Assembly (NCBI RefSeq): GCF_028736035.1
Contig: NZ_CP117866.1
Coordinates: 3,844,001 to 3,908,000 of the forward strand
Length of the DNA stretch: 64,000 nt
DNA from: Streptomyces sp. T12
Lineage (GTDB): Bacteria > Actinomycetota > Actinomycetes > Streptomycetales > Streptomycetaceae
Direction: 5' to 3'
Both the position numbers and the translations under genes were made by a program. The notes beneath the pieces were generated by a model. The model made no database searches and was not told the DNA's origin. It saw nothing but the letters and a program-made list of their open reading frames with translations. Below are positions 53,287 through 63,579 of this stretch, piece by piece. The first letter of the stretch is position 1. Each line of letters begins with the position of its first letter.

Positions 53287-54846
53287 GTGAGCGCCATGGA
53301 GAACAGCGCCATGGAGAGCGGCACCACCGAGAACAGCGCCACCGAGAACAGCGCCGCGGAGAACAGCGCCACGGACCACGACGCCTCGAAGAACGACGCC
53401 TCGAAGAACGAGAACGGCGTCTCGGAGAGCGGACAGCCCACCCCGGACCGCTCGCGCATCCGCCGACGGGTGCTGATCGCCGCGGTGGCCGGGTGTGCCG
53501 TGCTGGGCGGGGTGCTGGCGCTGCTGCCGTGGGGGACGACCGGGACGCGGGAGGCCGCACCACCGGCGCCGGGTGCGCAGGCGCTCACCGCGGTCACCAC
53601 GGGGGTGCCGGCCGCGCTGCCCGATCTGGCGGTGCTGATCGACGAGCGCGAGGCCCATCTGCGGACGCATCCCAAGGACGCTCACTCATGGGCGGTGCTG
53701 GGCGCCGCGTATGTGGAGCAGGGGCGGCGGACCGCGGAGGCGGTGAACTACCCGAAGGCCGAGAAGGCGCTGCGTACGTCGCTGAAGGTGCGGGCGAGGA
53801 ACGCCGAGGCGCTGGACGGCATGGCGGCGCTGGCGAACGCGCGGCGGGACTTCCGGGCGGCGCTGACGTGGGGCGAGGCGGCGCTTCAGCTGGACCGGAA
53901 GCGATGGACGACGTATCCGCAGCTGATCGACGCGCACACGGGGCTGGGCGAGTACAAGGCGGCCAAACGGACCCTGGACCGGCTGCTGAAGCTGCGCTCG
54001 GGGCCGGCGGTGCAGGCGCGGGCGGCGGCCGTCTACCGGGACCGGGGCCGCCGTGAGGACGCGGCGGCGGCGCTGTCCGACGCGGCGGCGGCCGCCGAGG
54101 CACCGGCCGAGCGGGCGGCGTATCTCGAACGGGCCGGTCAACTCGCCTGGGAACGCGGCGACTTGGACGTGGCGCTGCGGCACTTCGAGGAGGCGGTACG
54201 CCTCGACCCCGACCAGCGGGCCGCGCTGGCCGGGCAGGGGCGGACGCTGGCGGCGCTGGGCCGCACCACGGAGGCGCTGAACGCCTACCGGGTGGCGCTG
54301 GCCAAGCAGCCGTGTCCCGAGTACGCGCTGGAACTGGGCGAGTTGTACGAGTCGCTGGGGCTGGGGCAGGCGGCCCGCGTGCAGTACGACCTGCTGCGGG
54401 AGCGGGTGGCGCGGGCCGCGGCGGGCGGGGTGGACGAGGAGCTGGTGCTGGGCCTCTTCGAGGCGGACCACGGCGACGCGCCCTCCGCGGTACGGCGGCT
54501 GCGCACCGAGTGGCGGCGCCAGCCCGGCATCGCGGTGGCCGACGCCCTGGGGTGGGCGCTGCACCAGGCCGGGGAGGACAAGGAGGCGCTGAAGTTCGCC
54601 AGGATCGCGACCGACAAGGCGCGTGGCGGTGGGGTGCGCAGTGCGCTGTACGTGTATCACCGGGCGATGATCGAGCGGGAACTGGAGCTGGCGGGGCCCG
54701 CGCGGCGGCATCTGCAGGAGGCGCTGCGGATCAATCCGCACTTCTCGCCGACGCGGGTGCCCCTGGCCGAGGCGGCGTTGGAGGAGCTGGGCGAGCCGTC
54801 GGTGGCGGACGTACCGGAGATGGACGCCAAGCCGCGGCAGGGGTGA
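53287..54846 (+). CDS. Membrane-anchored TPR protein
   Basis: 519 aa from a GTG. The first ~45 residues are NSAxENSAxE near-repeats encoded by a DNA repeat, then a basic patch and a membrane helix (RVLIAAVAGCAVLGGVLALLPW), then about nine TPR motifs (SWAVLGAAYVEQGRRTAEAV, ALDGMAALANARRDFRAALTWGEAAL, HLQEALRINPHFSPT). The helical repeats should lie outside the membrane. TPR proteins are scaffolds; partners unknown. Ends 10 bp before a minisatellite. Confidence 0.82.
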   Translation: MSAMENSAMESGTTENSATENSAAENSATDHDASKNDASKNENGVSESGQPTPDRSRIRRRVLIAAVAGCAVLGGVLALLPWGTTGTREAAPPAPGAQALTAVTTGVPAALPDLAVLIDEREAHLRTHPKDAHSWAVLGAAYVEQGRRTAEAVNYPKAEKALRTSLKVRARNAEALDGMAALANARRDFRAALTWGEAALQLDRKRWTTYPQLIDAHTGLGEYKAAKRTLDRLLKLRSGPAVQARAAAVYRDRGRREDAAAALSDAAAAAEAPAERAAYLERAGQLAWERGDLDVALRHFEEAVRLDPDQRAALAGQGRTLAALGRTTEALNAYRVALAKQPCPEYALELGELYESLGLGQAARVQYDLLRERVARAAAGGVDEELVLGLFEADHGDAPSAVRRLRTEWRRQPGIAVADALGWALHQAGEDKEALKFARIATDKARGGGVRSALYVYHRAMIERELELAGPARRHLQEALRINPHFSPTRVPLAEAALEELGEPSVADVPEMDAKPRQG

Positions 54847-54856
54847 GAGCCGCGGC

Positions 54857-55376
54857 GTCGGGTCCTCGGGCTGGGCGCGGCGTCGGGTCCTCAGGCCGGC
54901 CGCGGCTGCGGGTCCTCCGGCTGGGCGCGGCTTCGGGGCCTCAGGCCGACCGCGGCTGCGGGACCTCGGGCTGGGCTCGACTGCCGGACCTCAGACCGGG
55001 CGCGGCTACGAGTCCTCAGACCAGGCGCGACTACGGGACCTCCGGCCGCCCCTCCTACGAGTCCCCTGACCAGGCCCGACTGCAGACCCTCCAGCCACCG
55101 CGGCTACGGGACCTCAAACCCGGCGCGACTACGGGACCCCCGGCCACCCCGGCTACGAGTCCCCAGACCAGGCCCGACTGCAGACCCTCCAGCCACCGCG
55201 GCTACGGGACCTCAAACCCGGCGCGACTACGGGACCCCCGGCCACCCCGGCTACGAGTCCCCAGACCAGACCCGACTGCAGGCCTTCAGACCGCGCGCGA
55301 CTGCAGGCCTTCAGACCGCGCGCGACTGCAGGCCTTCAGACCGCGCGCGGCTGCGGGGCTTCAGGCCGTGCGCGGC
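54857..55376. repeat. 24-25-bp minisatellite, about 21 copies
   Basis: A near-continuous head-to-tail array, units such as TGCAGACCCTCCAGCCACCG and TACGGGACCTCAAACCCGGC each followed by GCGAC or GGC. A ~98-bp four-unit block is itself duplicated around 55085-55270, and the last copies (TGCAGGCCTTCAGACCGCGC) are almost identical. It starts 10 bp after the TPR gene and includes the last codons and stop of the beta-propeller gene. Confidence 0.92.
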
Positions 55377-56221
55377 TTGTAGTAGATCGAGAACCTGCGC
55401 TCCCCCTCCGGCCCGGACGCGAGCCCCAGGCACAGTCGTGCCCCGGAGCCGTGGCGGACGGCGAGGCCCTCCGGTTCGCGGTGGTCGAGGGAGTGGCCGG
55501 CCTCGGTGTGCTGCCGGTCGAGGAGTTCGCCGGTGTGGATGTCGAGGCAGGAGATGTGGGCGTTGCCGCGCTTGGCGGGCGGGTTGGTCTTGGCGTCGTA
55601 GGCGGTGCCGGCCAGTTGGTAGAGGTGGTCGCCGTCCAGGGCGTACCCCTGGAAGGGGATCTTGGGGTCGGGGTGCACGCCGGTCTGGGCGAAGTCGGCG
55701 ACCGGGTCGGAGTAGTCGCGGGCGACGAAGGCGTCCAGGTCCCAGACGCGGTAGCGGGGCTCGTCGTCGACGCGGTGGCGTACGGCGATGCGCCGCGAGG
55801 CCATGCAGACCGAGGGCTGGTTGTGGGTGGAGCCCGGTATCGGGTGGCGGGCCTTGACGTCCTCCCGCGTGCGGACGGCTCCGTCGAAGAAGCGGAACCG
55901 GGTGACCCCCCGGCCGTAGCCCCCCTTGGCGTCGGCCTCGGTCCAGATCCACACCGTGCCGTCGGGATCGTTCTGCACGCCCATGCTGACGCCGTGCCCG
56001 AAGCCCTGGAGGTACATGTGGCCCAAGCGCTTGCCCGCCAGGTCGAGCTTGTTCAGGCACAGGTGACCGGCGGCGCCGCCGCCCCGCCGCAGCTGAAGGA
56101 CGTACAGGTGCCGATTCACCTCGTCGAAGGCGAACGACTGCAGGATCGTGGGTTCCCGCAGCGTCCCCTTCTTCCACAGCCAGCGCTCGGACGGTGCGGC
56201 AAGGTCGAAGCGGTCGGTCAC
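55361..56221 (-). CDS. TagC/P68-type beta-propeller protein
   Basis: 286 aa. Soluble beta-rich protein: RWLWKKGTLREPTILQSFAFDEVNRHLYVLQL, GVSMGVQNDPDGTVWIWTEAD, KIPFQGYALDGDHLYQLAG, EPEGLAVR. The repeats fit the P68_RBP_TagC-like five-bladed propeller, often annotated as phage baseplate or teichoic-acid protein in Streptomyces. No phage genes are near. Its final residues (PRTA) and stop lie inside the minisatellite. Function unknown. Confidence 0.7.
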   Translation of the reverse strand: MTDRFDLAAPSERWLWKKGTLREPTILQSFAFDEVNRHLYVLQLRRGGGAAGHLCLNKLDLAGKRLGHMYLQGFGHGVSMGVQNDPDGTVWIWTEADAKGGYGRGVTRFRFFDGAVRTREDVKARHPIPGSTHNQPSVCMASRRIAVRHRVDDEPRYRVWDLDAFVARDYSDPVADFAQTGVHPDPKIPFQGYALDGDHLYQLAGTAYDAKTNPPAKRGNAHISCLDIHTGELLDRQHTEAGHSLDHREPEGLAVRHGSGARLCLGLASGPEGERRFSIYYKPRTA

Positions 56222-56310
56222 TGTTCTCTCCCCGGTCGTGCGGGCGCCCCCGTGGCGCCCGCACGTCTGGAGAGGCCCAACCGGGCCGATGTGGTTGCGC
56301 TTTCTACGAA

Positions 56311-56345
56311 TTCACAGGTTTCGCAGGTCACGCAGGTCGCGCAGG
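56311..56345. repeat. 9-bp tandem repeat, four copies
   Basis: (T)TTCACAGG, TTTCGCAGG, TCACGCAGG, TCGCGCAGG between the propeller gene and hpd, ending just before the hpd stop. Confidence 0.8.
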
Positions 56346-56349
56346 AGCC

Positions 56350-58124
<1,775 letters not shown>

Positions 58125-58149
58125 CCACGACCTGGCGGGGTGAGTCCGA

Positions 58150-58797
58150 GTGAGCTTCTGGGAGTACCTGGGCAACCGTCACCAGCAGCTGCTCACCGAC
58201 GCCTACCAGCACGCCAGCGCCGTCTTCCAGTGCATGGTCGTGGCGACCCTGCTCGGGGTGCTGATCGGGGTGGCCACCTACCGCAGCGACCTGGCCGGCA
58301 ACCTCGCCACGACGACCACCTCGACCATCCTGACCGTTCCGTCGCTCGCCATGATCGGTCTGCTCATCCCGATCGTGGGGCTGGGCGTGGCGCCCACGGT
58401 GATCGCCCTGACGCTGTACGGGCTGCTGCCGATCGTGCGCAACGCGATCGTCGGGCTGCGCGGTGTCGATCCGTCGCTGGTGGACGCGGCCCGGGGCATC
58501 GGGATGTCCCGGCCGGCCCAGCTGCTGCGGGTGGAGCTGCCGCTGGCCTGGCCGCCGATCCTGACCGGGATCCGGGTCTCGACGCAGATGCTGATGGGCA
58601 TCGCGGCGATCGCGGCGTACGCCTCCGGCCCCGGCCTCGGCAATGTGATCTTCCGCGGCCTCGCCTCGCTGGGCAGCGCGAACGCCCTCAACCAGGTGCT
58701 CGCGGGCACCCTCGGGATCATCGTCCTTGCGCTGCTGTTCGACGCCGCGTATGTCCTGCTCGGGCGGCTGACCATTCCCAGGGGGATCCGTGTCTGA
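58150..58797 (+). CDS. Glycine betaine/choline ABC permease 1 (OpuCB type)
   Basis: 215 aa from a GTG. Permease with LTVPSLAMIGLLIPIVGLG, YGLLPIVRNAIVGLRGVDPSLVDAARGIGMSRPAQLLRVELPLA (EAA loop) and IAAYASGPGLGNVIFRGLA. One of two half-size permeases of an OpuC-type osmoprotectant importer. Overlaps the ATPase gene by 8 bp. Confidence 0.9.
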   Translation: MSFWEYLGNRHQQLLTDAYQHASAVFQCMVVATLLGVLIGVATYRSDLAGNLATTTTSTILTVPSLAMIGLLIPIVGLGVAPTVIALTLYGLLPIVRNAIVGLRGVDPSLVDAARGIGMSRPAQLLRVELPLAWPPILTGIRVSTQMLMGIAAIAAYASGPGLGNVIFRGLASLGSANALNQVLAGTLGIIVLALLFDAAYVLLGRLTIPRGIRV

Positions 58798-60097
58798 GAC
58801 GTCCGCCGCCGCTACGACCGGTGCCACGTCGACCGCTACGACGGGTGCCACGGCGACTGCTACGACGACGGCTACGACGGGTGCCACGATCGAGCTGGAG
58901 AACCTCAGCAAGCGGTACCCGGGCAATCCCAACCCCGCCGTCGACAACGTCAACATGGAGATCAAGGCGGGCGAGACGGTCATCTTCGTCGGCCCGTCCG
59001 GGTGCGGGAAGTCGACGACGCTCAAAATGATCAACCGGCTGATCGAGCCGACCGGCGGCCGGATCCGCATCAACGGCGAGGACGTCACCGACATCGACCC
59101 GGTGAAGCTGCGCCGCAAGGTCGGCTACGCGATCCAGTCCGCCGGCCTGTTCCCGCACATGACGGTCGCGCAGAACATCGCGCTCGTACCGAGGATGATC
59201 GGCTGGCCGAAGGCGCGGATCGCGTCGCGGGTCGAGGAGTTGCTCGACCTGGTCGGCCTGGACCCCGGGGAGTTCCACGGCCGCTATCCGCGCCAGCTCT
59301 CCGGCGGACAGCAGCAACGCGTGGGCGTGGCGCGGGCGTTGGCGGCCGATCCGCCCGTCCTGCTGATGGACGAGCCGTTCGGCGCGGTCGACCCGATCAC
59401 CCGTGATCATCTCCAGGACGAGTTGATCAGGCTGCAGCACGAGCTGCACAAGACGATCGTCTTCGTCACGCACGACTTCGACGAGGCGATCAAGCTCGGT
59501 GACCGTATCGCCGTTCTGCGCGAACGGTCGCACATCGCTCAGTTCGACACCCCCGAGGCGATCCTCACCAACCCGGCGGACGACTTCGTGTCCGGGTTCG
59601 TGGGCGCCGGGGCGGCGCTGAAGCGGCTGAACCTCACCCGCGTACGGGATGTGGAGGTCACCGACTATCCGACGGTGACCGTCGACGACCCGCTCCAGGA
59701 GATCTTCAACCGGCTCCGGTCCAGCGGCACCAACGAGATCCTGCTCCTCGACAAGCGGGGCCGGCCGTACAAGTGGCTCAGGCGCGGCGACCTGATGCGG
59801 GCCAGGGGTTCGCTGGCTCGGGCGGGGACGCTGGTGCACGACACGGTGACCCGGGACGCCACGCTGCGGGACGCCCTGGAGGCGGTCCTCATCGACAACG
59901 CGGGGCGGGTCGCGGTGACCGGGCGGCGCGGTGAGTACACGGGCGTCGTCGACATGGAGACGCTGATGAACTCCGTGCACGAGCTGCTGGAGGCCGACCG
60001 GCTGGAGGCGCTGGAGGCTCAGCACGAGCTGGAGGAGGCCCGGGCCGAGCGGACACATGCCGAGCAGGAGGGCAACGGAGGGGAGGCGAAGGCGTGA
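58790..60097 (+). CDS. Glycine betaine ABC ATPase with CBS domains
   Basis: 435 aa. The first ~33 residues are Thr/Ala/Gly low complexity from codon repeats (ATTGAT-type), then Walker [11 protein letters not shown]-loop [11 protein letters not shown], signature [15 protein letters not shown], Walker [13 protein letters not shown], and a C-terminal pair of CBS domains ([44 protein letters not shown]). CBS domains of OpuA/OpuC sense ionic strength or nucleotides. Energises the importer. Confidence 0.92.
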   Translation: MSETSAAATTGATSTATTGATATATTTATTGATIELENLSKRYPGNPNPAVDNVNMEIKAGETVIFVGPSGCGKSTTLKMINRLIEPTGGRIRINGEDVTDIDPVKLRRKVGYAIQSAGLFPHMTVAQNIALVPRMIGWPKARIASRVEELLDLVGLDPGEFHGRYPRQLSGGQQQRVGVARALAADPPVLLMDEPFGAVDPITRDHLQDELIRLQHELHKTIVFVTHDFDEAIKLGDRIAVLRERSHIAQFDTPEAILTNPADDFVSGFVGAGAALKRLNLTRVRDVEVTDYPTVTVDDPLQEIFNRLRSSGTNEILLLDKRGRPYKWLRRGDLMRARGSLARAGTLVHDTVTRDATLRDALEAVLIDNAGRVAVTGRRGEYTGVVDMETLMNSVHELLEADRLEALEAQHELEEARAERTHAEQEGNGGEAKA

Positions 60098-60900
60098 CCG
60101 CTCCCGAGGCTCCCAGGACCGAGGAGGCCGAGGAGGCCCCCTCCCCCACCGCCGCGAAGCCCCCGGCCCGGAAGGTGAGTTGGCAGAAGCTGACCGTCCT
60201 GCCGACCCTGCTGGTGGCGATGCTGCTCGCGACCTGGCTGTGGTTCCAGCAGGCCGACCTGGACCCGGTCTCCGAGAACGCGCTGTCGAACGGCCAGGTC
60301 TCCAAGGCCCTGTGGCAGCACATCGAACTCACGGTGATCTCCACCTTCTTCGTGCTGATCATCGCGATCCCGCTGGGGATCCTGCTCACCCGGCGGGCGT
60401 TCCGAAAGGCCACCCCCGTGGCCATGGCGCTCGCCAACATGGGCCAGGCGACCCCCGCGATCGGCCTGCTCGCCCTGCTGGTGATCTGGCTGGGCATCGG
60501 CCGCAGGGCGGCCCTGATCGGCATGATCGCCTACGCCGTCCTGCCGGTGCTGTCCAACACGATCGCCGGCCTGAAGGCGAACGACCCGACACTGCTGGAA
60601 GCGGCGCGCGGCATCGGCATGTCCCCGACGGGGGTCCTGACACGGGTGGAACTACCGCTCGCGGTCCCCCTCATCCTCGCGGGCGTGCGCACGGCCCTGG
60701 TCCTGAACGTCGGTACGGCGACCCTGGCGGTCTTCGGCGGAGGCGGCGGCCTGGGCGTGCTGATCACGGCGGGCATCACCAACCAGCGGATGCCGGTGCT
60801 GGTACTGGGCTCGATCCTCACGGTCGCGCTGGCCCTGCTGGTGGACTGGCTGGCGTCGCTGGCGGAACTGCTGCTGCGGCCACGGGGGTTGGAGGCATGA
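60094..60900 (+). CDS. Glycine betaine ABC permease 2 (OpuCD type)
   Basis: 268 aa from a GTG overlapping the ATPase stop by 4 bp. N-terminal Glu/Ala/Pro tail, then membrane segments with NMGQATPAIGLLALLVIWLGIG and EAARGIGMSPTGVLTRVELPLAVPLILAG (EAA loop). The second half-size permease, longer at the N-terminus than permease 1. Confidence 0.9.
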   Translation: MTAPEAPRTEEAEEAPSPTAAKPPARKVSWQKLTVLPTLLVAMLLATWLWFQQADLDPVSENALSNGQVSKALWQHIELTVISTFFVLIIAIPLGILLTRRAFRKATPVAMALANMGQATPAIGLLALLVIWLGIGRRAALIGMIAYAVLPVLSNTIAGLKANDPTLLEAARGIGMSPTGVLTRVELPLAVPLILAGVRTALVLNVGTATLAVFGGGGGLGVLITAGITNQRMPVLVLGSILTVALALLVDWLASLAELLLRPRGLEA

Positions 60901-61859
60901 GGCGCCGCGCCGGCCTGCTCCTGGCAGCGGGGCTACTGGCGTTGCCCTCGGGCTGCGGCCTGACGAGCGGCTCCCCCATGGCCGACGACGTGCAGGCCGG
61001 CACGATCGGGCGGGGCGAGCCACTGAAGGGCGCCGACCTGACGGTGACGTCGAAGTCGTTCACCGAGCAGCTCATCCTCGGCGCGATCATGGGCATCGCC
61101 TTCGAGGCGGCCGGCGCGGAGGTGCTCGACCGCACCGGAATCCAGGGCTCCATCGGCAGCCGCGAGGCGGTCAGGAAGGGGGACGCGGACGCCGGGTACG
61201 AGTACACGGGCACGGCCTGGATCACGTACCTGGGCCGCAGCGAGCCCATTGACGACCCGCACGAGCAGTGGGAGGCGGTGCGCGAGGCCGACGCGAAGAA
61301 CGGGGTGAGCTGGCTCGCGCCGTCCGCGCTGAACAACACCTACGCCCTGGCGATGAACCAGGACAACCACAAGAAGTACGGCACGAACACGCTCTCCGAC
61401 GTGGCCGCACTGTCCAAGTCCGACCCCGACGCCGTGACGCTCTGCGTGGAGGTCGAGTTCGCCAACCGGGCGGACGGGCTGCCGGGCATGCAGCAGGAGT
61501 ACGGAATGAGCGTGCCGACGAAGAACATCACGCAGATGGACACCGGGATCATCTACACCCAGGCCGCGAAGGGAAGTTGCACCTACGGCGAGGTCTTCAC
61601 GACGGACGGCCGCATCAAGTCGATGAACCTCGCGGTCATGCAGGACGACAGGAAGTTCTTCCCCAACTACAACGTCGCCCCCATGATCAACTCCGACACC
61701 CTGAAGAAGTGGCCGGCGATCGCGGACGTCCTCGACCCGATCACCAAGAAGCTGAACAACGCGGTGGCGCAGGAGCTGAACGCGAAGGTGGATGTGGATG
61801 GGGAGGATCCGCATCAGGTGGCGTTGGACTGGATGAAGGAGGAGGGGTTTGTGAAGTAG
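60897..61859 (+). CDS. Glycine betaine/choline substrate-binding lipoprotein
   Basis: 320 aa starting at an ATG that overlaps the permease stop (ATGA). Lipobox LPSGC with Cys20. TVTSKSFTEQLILGAIMGIAFEAAGAEV, GDADAGYEYTGTAWITYLG and VALDWMKEEGFVK match the OpuAC/OpuCC binding fold for quaternary amines. Closes the four-gene operon, all tightly overlapping. Confidence 0.92.
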   Translation: MRRRAGLLLAAGLLALPSGCGLTSGSPMADDVQAGTIGRGEPLKGADLTVTSKSFTEQLILGAIMGIAFEAAGAEVLDRTGIQGSIGSREAVRKGDADAGYEYTGTAWITYLGRSEPIDDPHEQWEAVREADAKNGVSWLAPSALNNTYALAMNQDNHKKYGTNTLSDVAALSKSDPDAVTLCVEVEFANRADGLPGMQQEYGMSVPTKNITQMDTGIIYTQAAKGSCTYGEVFTTDGRIKSMNLAVMQDDRKFFPNYNVAPMINSDTLKKWPAIADVLDPITKKLNNAVAQELNAKVDVDGEDPHQVALDWMKEEGFVK

Positions 61860-61870
61860 GGGCGAGGTAC

Positions 61871-61910
61871 AAAGGTAGCGTTGCAAAGATCTCTTTGCAA
61901 CGCTACCTTT
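61871..61910. promoter_or_regulatory. 19-bp perfect inverted repeat, probable operator
   Basis: AAAGGTAGCGTTGCAAAGA, then TC, then its exact complement TCTTTGCAACGCTACCTTT. It fills the gap between the OpuC operon stop (61859) and the ArsR-type start (61917), ending 6 bp before the ATG. It could also act as a terminator hairpin for the operon. Core GTTGCAA is typical of actinobacterial HTH operators. Confidence 0.75.
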
Positions 61911-61916
61911 GCATGC

Positions 61917-62501
61917 ATGACCGAGCCCGAACATCCCAAGGTTCACAACCTCGACGCCCGTTCCCTGCGCGGGCTCGCCCACCCCCTGCGCATGCAGCTG
62001 CTCGACGCCCTGCGCTTCGGCGGGCCTGCCACCGCCTCCCAACTCGCCGAGAAACTGGGCGAGTCCAGCGGAGCCACCAGCTACCACCTACGCCAGCTCG
62101 CGGCGCACGGCTTCGTCGAGGACGACCCCGAGCGAGGCAAGGGACGGGAGCGGTGGTGGAAGGCGGCGGTGAAGGGGCTGCGGTTCGACGACGCCCTCCT
62201 GCACGACCCCAGCCCCGATGTACGTGGCGCGGCCGACCTGTACCTCCATGAGGTGGCCACCACCCAAACCCGGGAGCTCTCGACCTGGCTGGGCACCCGC
62301 CAGGAATGGTCCGAGGACTGGAACCGGAGCTCGGACATGAGCAGCTGGACGCTACGCCTGACACCCCAGCTCACTCGCGAACTCGCCGAGAAGATGCACG
62401 AGTTGATCGAGAGCTACCACGATCTCGCCGACGCTGAGGACGCCCCCGAAGTCGAGACCGTCCGCGTGCAGACCCGCGCCTTCCCCACGAACACCGACTG
62501 A
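61917..62501 (+). CDS. ArsR-type winged-helix regulator
   Basis: 194 aa. N-terminal winged helix (LDARSLRGLAHPLRMQLLDALRFGGPATASQLAEKLGESSGATSYHLRQLAAHGFVEDD) of the ArsR/HTH_20 kind, then a helical C-terminal region (TPQLTRELAEKMHELIESYHDLA) likely for dimerisation. No metal-binding Cys pair in the HTH. The perfect inverted repeat directly upstream suggests autoregulation. The regulated transporter is not next to it. Confidence 0.85.
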   Translation: MTEPEHPKVHNLDARSLRGLAHPLRMQLLDALRFGGPATASQLAEKLGESSGATSYHLRQLAAHGFVEDDPERGKGRERWWKAAVKGLRFDDALLHDPSPDVRGAADLYLHEVATTQTRELSTWLGTRQEWSEDWNRSSDMSSWTLRLTPQLTRELAEKMHELIESYHDLADAEDAPEVETVRVQTRAFPTNTD

Positions 62502-62515
62502 GAGGCCGACGCCCG

Positions 62516-62704
62516 ATGCAGCACCCCGAGACCCGTCTCGCCCTGCACCACGCCCGCGCCACGGACCTCCGCGCCCAAGCCGAAACCCACCGCCTCACCG
62601 CCCGGGCCAGGCAGCCGTACGAACTCCGCGCCCGCCTCGGCTGGACCTTGGTCGAGATAGGTCTGCGCCTCGCGACCCCCAAGCCACCAGCACTGGCGCA
62701 CTAG
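62516..62704 (+). CDS. Small basic protein downstream of ArsR-type gene
   Basis: 62 aa, 14 bp after the regulator gene. Helical and rich in Arg/Ala/His (RATDLRAQAETHRLTARARQPYELRARLGWTLVEIGLRLATPK). Streptomyces often have a short protein of this kind behind such regulators. Stop TAG shares CTAG with the convergent protease gene stop. Function unknown. Confidence 0.65.
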   Translation: MQHPETRLALHHARATDLRAQAETHRLTARARQPYELRARLGWTLVEIGLRLATPKPPALAH

Positions 62705-63492
62705 CAGCTCGGAACCGAGCCCTTCCCCGACTCCAGGGCCTCCAGGGCGTCCACCGCCCCCTTCAGCGTGGTCACCGGGATCAGGCGCAGGCCCTTCGGG
62801 AGTTCTGACTTCGCGTCGGAGCACTCGTCCTTCGGTACCAGGAAGACCGTGGCCCCGTCCCGCTTGGCCGCCTGGGTCTTCAGGGACACTCCGCCGACCG
62901 CGCCGACCTTGCCGGCGGCGTCGATCGTGCCCGTACCGGCGATGGTGCGGCCGCCGGTGAGGTCGGCGCCGGCGCCGGCGCCGTTGAGCTTGTCGATGAC
63001 GCCCAGGGAGAAGAGGAGACCGGCGCTGGGGCCGCCCACGTCCGCGAGCTTCAGGGTGACCTTGATGTTCTTGTCGTTCAGGTCCAGGTAGTTCAGCGCG
63101 GCCTCGGTCGCGGCGTCCTGGGACTCCTGCATCTGCTCGGTGTTGTACTTCTCGATCTCCTGGGTGCTGCGGCCGCTCGGATAGACCGAGTCGCGCGGCA
63201 TGACCGCCTTGTCCGTGCGGAACCAGGCGTCGATCACTTCGCCGAGCGTCACGTCCGTGTCGGGCGAGGTCGCCTCGATCGTCGTCATGCGCAGCTCACC
63301 GGTCGTGTCGCGGGTCGGCGCACCGGAGATGGTGATCACCGGGTCGCCCTTGTTCTCGCCCAGCACGTCCGCCGTCAGGCCGGGCTGCGCCACCGAGAAC
63401 GGCAGCGGCGCGAAGGCGGCCGTGGCGAGCAGGGCCACGACCGGCAGGGCGCAGACGGCGAGGGCCTGGGGGCGCGTGAGACGAGAGAACAC
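62701..63492 (-). CDS. Lon-fold secreted/membrane protease (YlbL-like, PDZ-less part)
   Basis: 263 aa. One N-terminal membrane or signal segment (ALAVCALPVVALLATAAFAP). The C-terminal half is a Lon-type Ser/Lys protease: Ser156 in VGGPSAGLLFSLG and Lys205 in GGVSLKTQAAKRDGA. It ends with a Cys (SVPSC), with a second Cys in DECSDAK. Extracytoplasmic protease of the YlbL/PDZ-Lon group, whose PDZ region is reduced here. Substrates unknown. Confidence 0.82.
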   Translation of the reverse strand: MFSRLTRPQALAVCALPVVALLATAAFAPLPFSVAQPGLTADVLGENKGDPVITISGAPTRDTTGELRMTTIEATSPDTDVTLGEVIDAWFRTDKAVMPRDSVYPSGRSTQEIEKYNTEQMQESQDAATEAALNYLDLNDKNIKVTLKLADVGGPSAGLLFSLGVIDKLNGAGAGADLTGGRTIAGTGTIDAAGKVGAVGGVSLKTQAAKRDGATVFLVPKDECSDAKSELPKGLRLIPVTTLKGAVDALEALESGKGSVPSC

Positions 63493-63579
63493 GGGATCAA
63501 TCTAACGTGGCGGCGAGTTCCGGCCCGGTGCAGGTCGGAGCTGTCAAGGTTGCCCCACTCAGATCACGGGCAGGTCTCG

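Noticed and set aside
54857-55376. CRISPR array
   Set aside because: Units are contiguous with no unique spacers and no cas genes are nearby, so it is a tandem minisatellite.
54312-55382. A 356-codon plus-strand frame through the TPR gene end and the minisatellite
   Set aside because: It overlaps the TPR gene out of frame and then just translates the 24-25-bp repeats; the repetitive product is an artefact of the array.
55361-56221. Prophage remnant suggested by a phage baseplate-like protein
   Set aside because: No integrase, capsid, tail or lysis genes lie near; the protein family is common in Streptomyces chromosomes.
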